From contig DAMBYU010000004.1 of assembly GCA_032051265.1 (NCBI GenBank), positions 186,001 through 250,000 of the forward strand: a stretch of DNA of 64,000 nucleotides, read 5' to 3'. Position numbers and translations under genes: made by a program. The notes beneath the pieces were generated by a model. The model made no database searches, was not told the origin of the DNA, and saw nothing but the letters and a program-made list of their open reading frames with translations. The DNA comes from Dryocola sp032051265 (GTDB lineage Bacteria; Pseudomonadota; Gammaproteobacteria; Enterobacterales; Enterobacteriaceae). Shown here one piece after another: positions 1-8,363 of this stretch; the first letter of the stretch is position 1; the number at the start of each line of letters is the position of its first letter.

Positions 1-1168
1 TGATGAAGTGGCTTACAAAAATATGGAAGGCTATGAATATGAGCTGGAGGATGACGGCACGCACCATAAAGTCCAGACGCCGCAAAGCTACCACAACCTG
101 CGCTATAGCAAGCGCGGGCGTTTCCAGGTGAATATCTCGCAGTCCCTGGGGGATTATGGCTCGCTGTATCTTTCCGGCAGTCAGCAAACTTACTGGGGCA
201 CCGATCGGGACAACACCTGGTATCAGGCCGGTTACGCCAGCGGCTGGCGTGGGATCAGCTACTCGGTGTCTGCGTCGTGGAGCAAGTCTGTGGGCCTCGC
301 GGATAACGACCGAATCGTGGCGTTTAACCTCTCGGTGCCGTTCAGCACGCTGTCAGGCAACGGCTATTCGCGAGAACGCGCAATCGACCGCGCCTACGCC
401 ACCTTTGCCGCAAGCCGACATTCCGACGGGAAAAATACCTTTCAAACCGGCGTCGGCGGCACGCTGCTCGAAGGCCGTAACCTGAACTACAGCGTGACTC
501 AGGGCCGCAGCAGTTCCAATGGCTACAGCGGCAGCGCTAATGCCAACTGGCAGGCGACTTACGGCACCGTGGGCGTGGGCTACAACTACGATCGCGACCA
601 GCACGAATTCAACTGGCAAGCGTCCGGCGGCGTAGTGGGACATGCCGATGGCATTACCTTCAGCCAGCCGCTGGGCGACACCAACGTATTAATTAAAGCC
701 CCCGGTGCATCCGGGGTCAGCGTCGAAAACCAGACCGGCGTGAAAACCGACTGGCGCGGTTACGCCGTGATGCCGTACGCCACGGTTTATCGCTACAACC
801 GTATCGCGCTGGACACCAACTCGATGGATAACCACACCGATATTGAAAATAACGTCAGCAGCGTGGTGCCGACGCAGGGCGCGCTGGTCCGCGCTGCATT
901 TAATGCTCGAATCGGCGTACGGGCGATTATTACCGTAAAACGCGGCGATAGCGCGGTGCCCTTCGGCTCAGTCGTGCGCGAAGAAAGCAGCGGCGCAACC
1001 AGCATGGTGGGCGATGACGGACAAATCTACCTCAGCGGGCTGCCGCTGAAAGGGAAACTGCTCATTCAGTGGGGCGACGGCAAAAGCTCCCGCTGCTTTG
1101 CCCCTTACAGGTTGCCAGAGGAGAGCCTGAAGCAGGCTGTCGCCATGGCCACTGCCACCTGTTCATAG
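1..1168 (+). CDS. fimD: Type 1 fimbrial outer membrane usher, C-terminal part (partial)
   Basis: This is the last ~389 codons of a fimbrial usher. The frame is open from the window edge (first full codon at base 2), so the true start lies upstream. The residues visible match the end of the 24-strand beta-barrel, rich in alternating Tyr/Ser/Gly/Asn strands, followed by the periplasmic C-terminal domains (the stretch from about residue 295, with the 'GSVVRE...GDDGQIYLSGLP' type segment and a Cys pair near the end typical of usher CTDs). Ushers receive chaperone-subunit complexes and extrude the pilus across the outer membrane. The gene is followed after 27 bp by a FimH-type adhesin and then a minor subunit, the usual fimDHF order. 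I call it FimD because the neighbouring adhesin and the FimZ/Y/W regulators are of the Salmonella fim type. The barrel start and plug domain cannot be seen. Confidence 0.93.
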   Translation, partial: DEVAYKNMEGYEYELEDDGTHHKVQTPQSYHNLRYSKRGRFQVNISQSLGDYGSLYLSGSQQTYWGTDRDNTWYQAGYASGWRGISYSVSASWSKSVGLADNDRIVAFNLSVPFSTLSGNGYSRERAIDRAYATFAASRHSDGKNTFQTGVGGTLLEGRNLNYSVTQGRSSSNGYSGSANANWQATYGTVGVGYNYDRDQHEFNWQASGGVVGHADGITFSQPLGDTNVLIKAPGASGVSVENQTGVKTDWRGYAVMPYATVYRYNRIALDTNSMDNHTDIENNVSSVVPTQGALVRAAFNARIGVRAIITVKRGDSAVPFGSVVREESSGATSMVGDDGQIYLSGLPLKGKLLIQWGDGKSSRCFAPYRLPEESLKQAVAMATATCS

Positions 1169-1195
1169 CGATTAGCACGGCTCAGGAACCTAATA

Positions 1196-2200
1196 ATGAA
1201 AGCGAAAACTTATCTGGCCGGGGCCGTGCTGCTGGCCTGCACCACACCGGTTTATGCTACGGTCTGCTCTAACGCAAACGGCGTGCCGACAGAGATCTCC
1301 TACGACCTGTCGAACACTTTTAACAGCTCAAATAATCAGGTCGGCCAGATCGTCACGCTGGCGGAAAAATCGCAGTGGATTGGCGTTAATGCCACCTGTC
1401 CATCCGGCACGAGCGGCAATACGACCCTGCGTAGCTATGTCACGACTCTACCTGTCCAGGAAACGCTGGACGGCTACAAGTATCTGAAGATAAATGACTA
1501 TCTTAACGGCGGCATGAAGATCACCGACAGCGCGGCAGGCGTTTTTTACCCACCGCGTGACTATATACAGATGGGCAACCACCCCAACGTATCTAAAGGT
1601 CAGCCTTTTCCCGTTAAGGATTCAAACCTTGTCTTCCGCCTGAAGGTGACCCGGCGCTTTATCAATATGGTGCCGATCCCGAAACAGACCATGTTTAGGG
1701 TATACGTCACGACGCGAAACACCGACCCGCTGACCACGCCGGTTTATACCATCAGCTACAGCGGCAAGGTGGAAGTGCCGCAAACCTGCGAGATTAACGC
1801 CGGGCAAATCGTCGAGTTTGATTTTGGTGATATCGGCGCGGCGCTGTTTAGCCAGGCTGGTGCAGGGAACCGGCCGCCGGGCGTAACGCCGCAAACGAAA
1901 ACCATCGCTATTAAGTGCACCAACGTCGATGCGCAGGCTTATCTCTCGCTGCGTCTGGAGGCGGAAAAGGTCGTCGGCAATATGATGGTTTCCGGTAACG
2001 ACGATCTCGGTTTTATCGTCGCAGACGGAACCGGCACACCGCTTACGCCTGGCAATCTGGGCAGCAAAATCAATTTCCGCCTGGATGATGCTTCAGCTTC
2101 CAGGGTGGACATACGCGCGTGGCCGGTGAGCGTGACGGGAAACAAACCGGCGGAAGGCCCGTTTACGGCACGGGGCTATTTGCGGGTGGATTATGATTAA
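1196..2200 (+). CDS. fimH: Type 1 fimbrial tip adhesin FimH
   Basis: 334 residues with a Sec signal peptide (Lys-rich start, hydrophobic core, cleavage likely after 'PVYA') and two domains: an N-terminal lectin-like domain to about residue 185 and a C-terminal pilin domain that is completed by donor strand exchange. From my knowledge of the family the sequence is close to Salmonella FimH, not E. coli FimH, especially in the pilin domain ('VEFDFGDIGA', 'QAGAGNRP', ending 'ARGYLRVDYD'). The length equals Salmonella FimH (~335). It would bind mannosylated glycoproteins at the pilus tip. It overlaps the next gene by 8 bases, indicating translational coupling. The lectin domain differs more from Salmonella than the pilin domain does, as expected for the receptor-contacting part. 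Confidence 0.93.
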   Translation: MKAKTYLAGAVLLACTTPVYATVCSNANGVPTEISYDLSNTFNSSNNQVGQIVTLAEKSQWIGVNATCPSGTSGNTTLRSYVTTLPVQETLDGYKYLKINDYLNGGMKITDSAAGVFYPPRDYIQMGNHPNVSKGQPFPVKDSNLVFRLKVTRRFINMVPIPKQTMFRVYVTTRNTDPLTTPVYTISYSGKVEVPQTCEINAGQIVEFDFGDIGAALFSQAGAGNRPPGVTPQTKTIAIKCTNVDAQAYLSLRLEAEKVVGNMMVSGNDDLGFIVADGTGTPLTPGNLGSKINFRLDDASASRVDIRAWPVSVTGNKPAEGPFTARGYLRVDYD

Positions 2201-2726
2201 CATGCGCGGCCCCGGTCTTGTTGCTTTGTTTCTTACCGCCGGGCTGGCGACAGGCAGCGCCCGGGCCGATTCGCCGCTGGGTGAAATTAATATCGAACTG
2301 CGTGGCAATGTGGTGGATTACAGCTGCTATGTGGAAACCGGCAACGATAATAAAACGGTGCAGCTCGGCACATGGCCAACCAGACAGCTGCGAACAACGG
2401 GCAGCACGACGCCGAGTATGCCCTTTTCGCTGAAACTTAAAGGCTGCCCGCCAGGTTCAGCAGCCATTACTTTTTCAGGCAATAACGCGCAGGGGGAGCC
2501 GGCCCTGCTGGCGCTAAATTCGACCAGCAGCGCGACGAGGGTTGCGGTAGAGCTGCGGGATAAAGATAAAACCCGGCTACCGTTAAACCAGGCCAGTCAG
2601 GATGTAGTGGTAGATGCTAATGGTAACGTGACGCTAATGTTTTTCGCCAACTATATTGCGCTGGCGGATAACCCGCAGCCGGGCAAGGCCGATGCGGAGG
2701 CGACATTTATGATTAATTATTACTGA
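2193..2726 (+). CDS. fimF: Type 1 fimbrial minor subunit FimF
   Basis: 177 residues with a signal peptide ('LVALFLTAGLATGSARA') and a single fimbrial pilin domain: a first Cys at about residue 45 in 'DYSCYVE', a second Cys near residue 84 ('LKGCPPG'), and the C-terminal beta-zipper motif ending in Tyr-Tyr ('ATFMINYY'), which the usher and chaperone recognise. In Salmonella-type fim operons FimF is the last structural gene after fimH and acts as an adaptor between the rod and the tip adhesin. The start overlaps fimH by 8 bases. A bidirectional terminator follows, separating it from the convergent fimZ. Confidence 0.88.
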   Translation: MINMRGPGLVALFLTAGLATGSARADSPLGEINIELRGNVVDYSCYVETGNDNKTVQLGTWPTRQLRTTGSTTPSMPFSLKLKGCPPGSAAITFSGNNAQGEPALLALNSTSSATRVAVELRDKDKTRLPLNQASQDVVVDANGNVTLMFFANYIALADNPQPGKADAEATFMINYY

Positions 2727-2755
2727 ACCTCAATACTCCTGAAACAACGCGTAAA

Positions 2756-2783
2756 AAAACCGGGATCTTTCGTGCCCGGTTTT
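2756..2783. terminator. Bidirectional rho-independent terminator between fimF and fimZ
   Basis: Inverted repeat AAAACCGGG (2756-2764) and CCCGGTTTT (2775-2783) with a 10-nt loop. A-rich sequence lies on one side and T-rich on the other, so it can stop transcription from both fimF (+) and fimZ (-). Confidence 0.85.
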
Positions 2784-2806
2784 GCATTTTCTTTATGAAA
2801 TCGATT

Positions 2807-3439
2807 TTATAATAATTCTTTCACCCGTGCATAATCGATAAGCTCAACGATGGAGGTAACGTGTAGCTTGGAGAATATATTGGCCTTGTGGGCGCTGATC
2901 GTTTTGTTACTTAACAAAAGTTGCTGCGCAATTTCTTTATTGGATAAACCGCTTGCCAGATAACGTAATACGGTCACTTCACGATTTGAGAGCGGCATAT
3001 CATCCACGGTGCCCTTTCGCGAATTTGGCTTGCTGATGAAATGCAGGGTATCAGAGGGAAAAAATGAGTATCCCGAAAGAAGCATTTCTACCGCATTATA
3101 GATGTCCTCCTGCTCTTTTCGCTTACTGACAAAACCGTTCGCGCCAGCCTGAATGGCCCGTCCCGCATAGAAGCGTTCAGATTTAGAAGAGAGAAAAAGT
3201 ATTTTTGCATCTTCCTGTATGCTCTTGATTCTTTTAAGTAAAGTGAATCCATCAACGCCGGGGAGTTCAATGTCCAGGATCACAAGATCGACCGGATGAG
3301 CGCGCATATAGTCAATGACTTCCCGGCCGTCATCGGTTTTCAGTACTACGCTAATAGCTTTGTTTTTCTGTAGCAGCACTTCTATCGACATGCGGACAAT
3401 AGGGTGCTCGTCCATAATAATTACGGATGCAGGTTTCAT
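2807..3439 (-). CDS. fimZ: Fimbrial response regulator FimZ (NarL/LuxR family)
   Basis: 210 residues: an N-terminal receiver domain with the acidic cluster near residues 10-11, phospho-acceptor Asp56 in 'LVILDIELPG' and the conserved Lys near residue 106 ('FVSKR'), then a C-terminal LuxR-type helix-turn-helix ('LSNREVTVLRYLASG', 'LSNKTISAHKANIFSKL'). The sequence agrees with E. coli/Salmonella FimZ throughout. In Salmonella FimZ activates the fimA promoter together with FimY. The gene is convergent with the fim structural genes and has a GAGG ribosome site 8 bases before ATG. It is preceded by a long AT-rich leader region. Confidence 0.95.
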   Translation of the reverse strand: MKPASVIIMDEHPIVRMSIEVLLQKNKAISVVLKTDDGREVIDYMRAHPVDLVILDIELPGVDGFTLLKRIKSIQEDAKILFLSSKSERFYAGRAIQAGANGFVSKRKEQEDIYNAVEMLLSGYSFFPSDTLHFISKPNSRKGTVDDMPLSNREVTVLRYLASGLSNKEIAQQLLLSNKTISAHKANIFSKLHVTSIVELIDYARVKELL

Positions 3440-4018
3440 TTTTTTGCCTCGGATTGTTTGAGGAAAACATCGCGTTGACGCAGGGTCACTGGCAGCGAAA
3501 GTTATGAAATATTAACAGGCTAGCTTTTTGAAAGTGTGCAGATCTCTCCCTTAGAATCAATTAGTCCTTGAATTATATATTTCTGATAGTGATGGTGGTC
3601 ATAAAAAACAGTTCAATAGATTCCCGTGAACGTTTTTTGTTATTGGTTTATTTGATAGGGAGATTATACATTCATATTATATGAGAGAAAGTCTGCTGTC
3701 GCCTGCGGCGTTCAGGAGCGCTATTAAGTTCTGTATTATGAGGTGCGCTATTTCTTATTCAGGCCATGTTTCCATAGTAAACAAAATATTTGGATTAAAA
3801 GTTTATTTTAAATATTAAAAATAGTGTGAAAGTCTAATTGTTTATTATTTGTTAAATTTTTTCGCAGCGGGAAAGGCCATCGTTAACGATAAACTAAGAC
3901 AGGCAGGGGGATGCGTTGTTCCAGGAATTATTATAATTGTTAATGAATAACGTTAATTTAACATATTTAAAACATACAAAATAAGTAATTTCCTAAATTT
4001 ATATAGCAAGTCAGCGGG
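3440..4018. other. AT-rich spacer between fimY and fimZ
   Basis: About 580 bases without a convincing gene, clearly more AT-rich than the flanking DNA (runs such as 'TTATTTTAAATATTAAAAATAG' near 3800). A long spacer at the same place is known upstream of Salmonella fimZ and holds its promoter. I can see no clear hairpin terminator or exact operator. A 45-codon plus-strand ORF from about 3680 lacks a ribosome site. The composition suggests H-NS binding. Confidence 0.6.
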
Positions 4019-4786
4019 TCAGGAATAATGGTTTCTCTGTGTCGGTACGATAGATAATTCATGAAGCAAATGAATAAGCGCTTTTCTGCTATTCAGCCCA
4101 ATACGTGATGATACCCGACCCAGCGTATATACCACATGGTGATACGGTTTCTCTGACGCAAAAGCGACAGCCTTGAGGGAGCGTCCTTTTGCCACTTCCA
4201 TCAAAATGTGCCATTCCCGCCGGGAGAAAGCATCGTTTTCGCGCGTATAGTTAGCCTGAACCGGCCGGGGAGGACAAGGTTTTTGCATCAGTAAATATAA
4301 CAGGACGACGAGTTCCAGGCGTCGTTCAATAACACGGCAGTCCGCCGCTGAGACAATAAAGCAGGCGGCTGCCGGACTGTGGCTCGAGGTGAGCAACGTA
4401 ATATTGATGCCAGGCCACTGCTTGCGCCAGCCGCGTATGGCATCCAGCACGTGAATTATCGGCATCGTGACACAATCAATATCAATCACAACACGTGGCT
4501 GAGGCGTTTGTTCGAAAAAGCCGGCAGCTTCTTCAAGCGTTGAACAAAGACGAATACGGCTACGTTCAAAAAGATGCTGGGTAAGCGCCAGCGAAAGATA
4601 CCTGTCGTGAGTGACCAGCAGCATATCCACCGCTTTTTGCAGATGTACCGTGCGGATTTGCTGCTGTAAAAGCTCAAGGCGATCGATGATCGTCGGGTAG
4701 GCCAGGCCGCCGGGCCGGGCCGGATCATCGCTGTTGCTGCGACGGGATCTTCTTTTACGTGCGGCTACATACAAATGTTCACTCAC
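4019..4786 (-). CDS. fimY: Fimbrial regulator FimY (LuxR-like helix-turn-helix protein)
   Basis: 255 residues. The N-terminus is basic ('AARKRRSRRSN'), the middle looks like a degenerate receiver fold ('MLLVTHDRYLSLAL', 'RVVIDIDCVTMP'), and residues ~190-245 form a LuxR-type HTH ('FSRREWHILMEVAKG', 'HVVYTLGRVSSRIGLNSR'). Position, orientation and size (Salmonella FimY is ~240 residues) between fimZ and a FimW-like gene support FimY, a co-activator with FimZ of fim transcription. The receiver-like part lacks an obvious complete acidic pocket, so phosphorylation is doubtful. Assignment rests on synteny plus the general domain picture. Confidence 0.8.
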   Translation of the reverse strand: MSEHLYVAARKRRSRRSNSDDPARPGGLAYPTIIDRLELLQQQIRTVHLQKAVDMLLVTHDRYLSLALTQHLFERSRIRLCSTLEEAAGFFEQTPQPRVVIDIDCVTMPIIHVLDAIRGWRKQWPGINITLLTSSHSPAAACFIVSAADCRVIERRLELVVLLYLLMQKPCPPRPVQANYTRENDAFSRREWHILMEVAKGRSLKAVAFASEKPYHHVVYTLGRVSSRIGLNSRKALIHLLHELSIVPTQRNHYS

Positions 4787-5135
4787 TGGCTAACCGGTCA
4801 GGTGTCTCTTTGCGGTTGGAAAAATAGTGTTTGCCGACGAGCGGAGCCTCAAAGAAGGGTATTGAACCGGAAGAGGTATTCATCATTATTTTGTCGCTAA
4901 CGGTGTATGGCTGCCCAAAACATGGTGGTGATAGCGAAGGTATAACCAGCAAGCGTATATGGCGCTGTTTCTGATTATGCCGCACTCTGGTTATTCTGAC
5001 AGCGGGAGAAAGGGGAAGATATTAGGCCTGACTTAAGCTTGCCACGGAAATTTCTTAATACATCAGCCGGGCCTGTTTACCCATCTTTTTAAATATGAAA
5101 CTGTCTATCGCTTCTGCATGACTCAGCATAATGAG
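4787..5135. other. fimW-fimY intergenic region
   Basis: About 350 bases with no gene I trust. A 68-codon minus-strand ORF (4779-4985) overlaps the fimY start in another frame and has no recognisable domain. In Salmonella this interval contains an EAL-domain gene (STM0551). Nothing resembling an EAL domain is present here. It presumably holds the fimY promoter. Confidence 0.6.
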
Positions 5136-5738
5136 TCAATTAAGTAGAAAGAAAAGATGTAATTTTATAAACCTTATTAAGTCATGCTGGTTGCCGATAC
5201 GCAATTTTTTCATAATAGCCTCGTGGTATTGCACGGCTTTAGGTTCGTCAATATGCATCAGACAGGCTGCATCGCACAGCGAATAGCCGCTGGCAATATG
5301 CTTGAGAAGTTCGCGCTCGGGTAAGGAAAAATGGCGCGTTGTGCAGTAGTTGCAAACGCTTACGGGAACGGCCCGGGTGTTTTTCCCGCGTCTTGCAGGC
5401 TCCGTCCAGTGAGCGATTTTGCGGGCGATTTCTTCAACGTTATCCTCACGAAAAATGGTTGGTAACATATACAGGCAGGGACGAAACATCAGTTTTTCAT
5501 GCTCATCTTTTCGGCAGATAAGAATGACGCGCTGTGTTTTCGTGCTCCTGGGCATTTTATAACAGCCGGCGCTTACCCAGCTATCTTCAAGGCAGACAAA
5601 AAGAACCTCGGCAACGTCATGGTGCTCAACGGGTAAAAAATGAAAATCTTCGTGGCGACGTTTGCATATTTGTTGAACAATAATTTTTATGCCATGAACG
5701 AAATGGCTATTTTTTTCTCTTATGGCAACGGTAAGCAT
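5136..5738 (-). CDS. fimW: Fimbrial repressor FimW-like LuxR-family protein
   Basis: 200 residues, matching the length of Salmonella FimW (~198). The C-terminal ~65 residues are a LuxR-type HTH ('LPERELLKHIASGYSLCDAACLM', then 'HEAIMKKLRIGNQHDLIRFIKL'). The N-terminal part is a poorly conserved receiver-like region with several Cys and His residues. In Salmonella FimW down-regulates fim expression and interacts with FimZ. Gene order fimZ-fimY-fimW on one strand, convergent to fimDHF, is the Salmonella arrangement. Symbol given mainly on context. Confidence 0.72.
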   Translation of the reverse strand: MLTVAIREKNSHFVHGIKIIVQQICKRRHEDFHFLPVEHHDVAEVLFVCLEDSWVSAGCYKMPRSTKTQRVILICRKDEHEKLMFRPCLYMLPTIFREDNVEEIARKIAHWTEPARRGKNTRAVPVSVCNYCTTRHFSLPERELLKHIASGYSLCDAACLMHIDEPKAVQYHEAIMKKLRIGNQHDLIRFIKLHLFFLLN

Positions 5739-5911
5739 GAAAACTCTTTTAGATAAACAAGCAGGACAACAAGCGTAATTTAAACAAGGAAATGAATGAA
5801 CGTCCGATAACTTAATTCGCTATTCGTGAAGGATGAGTTATTGCCAGGCGATTTCCTGGCACGTTGAAAATAGTTTGCAGGCCGCCTGACAGGGTATTTT
5901 CATTAGCGCTA

Positions 5912-6847
5912 TTAACCGCGCACCACCATATCCTGCGCGTCACTTTCCTGCTGCCAGTCACGGGAATTGATCCTCAGCATTTCCATAAAGGTCCGGGCGG
6001 CAGTCGACAGACGCCCAATATTCGGACAGAGAATGCCGATGCTGGTGGCGGGCAGCACTTCGCGCAGGGCCAGCGGGCGAAGATTAACGTTGTAGCCCGG
6101 AAAGCGCAGGCGCACCGAGGTCCACATACTTACCATGTCCGCCTGCTCCATCATGCGCGCCATAATCCATGGCGATGAACAGTGAATGATATTTTGCGGC
6201 AGCGGCAGATTATAGCGGCGGAAAACCTGCTCCAGAATCGAGTGCTCGCCGGGTTCGTCCCAGTCGAGCCACGGATAATTCATCAAATTTTTCAACGAAG
6301 TGGTGTGGGTGACGGGATGCCGCTCTGAGGCAATGATGGTATTGCTGAGCGCATACAGCGCTTCGTAATACATGCTGGACTGCATAATATCGCTGCCAGC
6401 GGTGATCACCGCGATATCCAGCCGCTGGTTTTCGAGCGCGTTGTGGATCTGCTGCAGGCGTCCCTCCATCGCAATCAGCTTCACGCCCGGAAAGCGAGCC
6501 TGATACTGGATCATCGTGTTGGTAAATGGTCCATATGAGGCGGCGGCGGTGAATCCTATCCGCAGCTGACGCATGGCCTTTCCGAGCAGATGATCAATTT
6601 CATCCCGCGCCTGATGTAATGAGCGATCGATGTCGCGCGCGTGGCGCAGCAAAACCTGCCCATACTCATTTAGCGTTACGCCGCGTGACGAACGTTGCAG
6701 AATCGGCATGCCGATTTCCGCCTCCATTTCCTGGATGGTTTTGGAAATGGCCGGTTGGGTAAGATTTAACGCCTTCGCCGCTTTACCGATGCTGCCCTGA
6801 GCGGCAACTTCTAACAAAATATCTAATTGATTTAATTTTATTTTCAT
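5912..6847 (-). CDS. LysR-type transcriptional regulator of the divergent amidohydrolase operon
   Basis: 311 residues: winged HTH at residues ~5-65 ('LDILLEVAAQGSIGKAAKAL', 'LTQPAISKTIQEME') followed by a periplasmic-binding-protein-like effector domain ('LRIGFTAAASYGPF...'). The first half resembles the AbgR type, which controls aminobenzoyl-glutamate hydrolase genes in E. coli. It is divergent from a transporter plus M20 hydrolase operon, with 169 bases between start codons, so it most likely regulates that operon in response to an acylated amino acid or a related compound. The effector is not predictable from sequence. Confidence 0.88.
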   Translation of the reverse strand: MKIKLNQLDILLEVAAQGSIGKAAKALNLTQPAISKTIQEMEAEIGMPILQRSSRGVTLNEYGQVLLRHARDIDRSLHQARDEIDHLLGKAMRQLRIGFTAAASYGPFTNTMIQYQARFPGVKLIAMEGRLQQIHNALENQRLDIAVITAGSDIMQSSMYYEALYALSNTIIASERHPVTHTTSLKNLMNYPWLDWDEPGEHSILEQVFRRYNLPLPQNIIHCSSPWIMARMMEQADMVSMWTSVRLRFPGYNVNLRPLALREVLPATSIGILCPNIGRLSTAARTFMEMLRINSRDWQQESDAQDMVVRG

Positions 6848-6920
6848 TTGTTATCCCGACCCCTTTCCCCGCCTTGGTGCAAAATTTGCCCTCTCACAAT
6901 ACAAATTTGATAACCAAAGG

Positions 6921-6937
6921 CATAACTAATTTTTATG
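6921..6937. promoter_or_regulatory. Candidate LysR-box in the divergent promoter region
   Basis: CATAA (6921-6925) and TTATG (6933-6937) form an inverted repeat with a 7-base spacer, similar to the interrupted dyads bound by LysR proteins. GATAAC occurs at 6909 and its complement just before the LysR start codon. Inference only. Confidence 0.4.
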
Positions 6938-7016
6938 ATTGCGATGTGCTTTTTTTATGCAGATAGTGGATTTCACGCCCGTGGTTTACATCTGTGCAAC
7001 ATAAAAGGAAGTGAGC

Positions 7017-8351
7017 ATGAAACAGTCTGTCAGCTATACCTCAGCCCAGGCCGAGCTAACGGCCTCGCTTCCTCTTGAGGCGGCCCCCGTACCTGAACGT
7101 ACCAGCGTGAAATCGCTGGTTGCAGTGACGCTGGGTAACGGCCTCGAAATCTACGATTTTGCCGTTTACAGCTTTTTCTCGGTGATCATCGGTCGTCTCT
7201 TTTTCCCGGCCAGCAATGATTACACCTCGCTGCTGCTGGCGGTGGCGACCTTTGGGGTAGGGTTTGTGATGCGCCCGTTAGGCAGCCTGGTGTTAGGTAA
7301 CTACGCCGATCGCCACGGACGCAAGGCGGCAATGACGCTGATTCTGAGCCTTATGTCTTTGGGAGTGATGATGGTGGCTTTTGCGCCAACCTATGCTCAG
7401 GCAGGCATTCTCGCACCGATCGTGCTGATTGCCGGACGTTTGCTTCAGGGCTTTTCCGCAGGCGGCGAAGTGGGGGCAGCCACTACCTGGCTGATGGAGG
7501 CGGGGGGTAAATCTCGTCGTGGGACGCGCGTAAGCTGGCAGATGACAAGCCAGGGGGGAGCCGCGCTGTTAGGCGCGGCAATGGGCGCGGGGTTGAGCCA
7601 TGTGTTAAGCGAACAGCAACTGTATGACTGGGGCTGGCGCGTGCCGTTTATTCTCGGCCTGGCGATTATGCCGATCGGTTTGTATATCCGCCGCCAGCTT
7701 CCGGAAACCCATAGCGCATCACCGGCAGCAGCCTGCGCGAATCCAGCTTTGACGCTCTGGCGCGAACACCGCCGTGCGCTGCTGCTAGGTATTTTGCTGG
7801 TGATGAAAAGCACGACTACCTTTTACATCATCATCTATTACATGCCGGCGTATATGGTAAACACAATGCACATGCCGGTGAGCACCTCGTACTGGATAAG
7901 CCTTACCGCCGCCACGCTAACGCTGCTGATCCCGTTTTTTGGCGGCAGGCTGGCGGACAAACTGCCAAAGCGCAAGCCGATCCTGCTGGGCTGCGCGATC
8001 GGATCGTTGGTGCTGATCTGGCCGATCTTCGCCACTATTTTGTACGGCATGCCGCTGGGCGTGACCATCGCGCTTATCGCCGTGGATCAGATCCTTGCGA
8101 ATGTCAGCGCGGTGGCGTTTTTCCTGCTGATCCTCGAAGCCTTTCCCAAAGCGGTACGTGCATCCGGGATGGCGCTTGTCTACGCAATCGGCGTCACTCT
8201 GTTTGGCGGATTTGCCCAGTTTAACGTGACATGGCTGCTGAAAGTGACCGAACAGCCGATGGCCCCGGCCTGGTATCTGATGTTTTGCTCCGCCGTTTCG
8301 CTTGCGGCCCTGATCGCCTGGCGCGAGCGCAAGAATGTCTCTGATGACTAA
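7017..8351 (+). CDS. MFS transporter, metabolite:H+ symporter (MHS) family
   Basis: 444 residues with twelve predicted membrane segments. Family signatures: the start of TM1 'GNGLEIYDFAVYSFFSVIIG', the loop 'GNYADRHGRKAAM' between TM2 and TM3, and 'RLLQGFSAGGEVGAA', all typical of the MHS family (citrate, proline/betaine, ketoglutarate and similar substrates). I place the start at the ATG at 7017. The GTG at 7011 lies directly on the AAGGAAG ribosome site and is too close. The gene is 12 bases before an M20 hydrolase gene, suggesting that it imports the substrate of that enzyme, probably an N-acylated or aromatic-conjugated amino acid. Substrate unknown. Confidence 0.88.
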   Translation: MKQSVSYTSAQAELTASLPLEAAPVPERTSVKSLVAVTLGNGLEIYDFAVYSFFSVIIGRLFFPASNDYTSLLLAVATFGVGFVMRPLGSLVLGNYADRHGRKAAMTLILSLMSLGVMMVAFAPTYAQAGILAPIVLIAGRLLQGFSAGGEVGAATTWLMEAGGKSRRGTRVSWQMTSQGGAALLGAAMGAGLSHVLSEQQLYDWGWRVPFILGLAIMPIGLYIRRQLPETHSASPAAACANPALTLWREHRRALLLGILLVMKSTTTFYIIIYYMPAYMVNTMHMPVSTSYWISLTAATLTLLIPFFGGRLADKLPKRKPILLGCAIGSLVLIWPIFATILYGMPLGVTIALIAVDQILANVSAVAFFLLILEAFPKAVRASGMALVYAIGVTLFGGFAQFNVTWLLKVTEQPMAPAWYLMFCSAVSLAALIAWRERKNVSDD

Positions 8352-8363
8352 CAAGGAAACCCT

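Noticed and set aside
3680..3817. 45-codon plus-strand ORF in the fimZ leader
   Set aside because: No ribosome site, AT-driven codon use, no recognisable feature.
4779..4985. 68-codon minus-strand ORF before fimY
   Set aside because: Overlaps the fimY start in another frame and has no domain or supporting ribosome site.
5739..5911. Possible fimU tRNA-Arg after fimW
   Set aside because: No cloverleaf or T-loop GGTTCRANYCC pattern on either strand.
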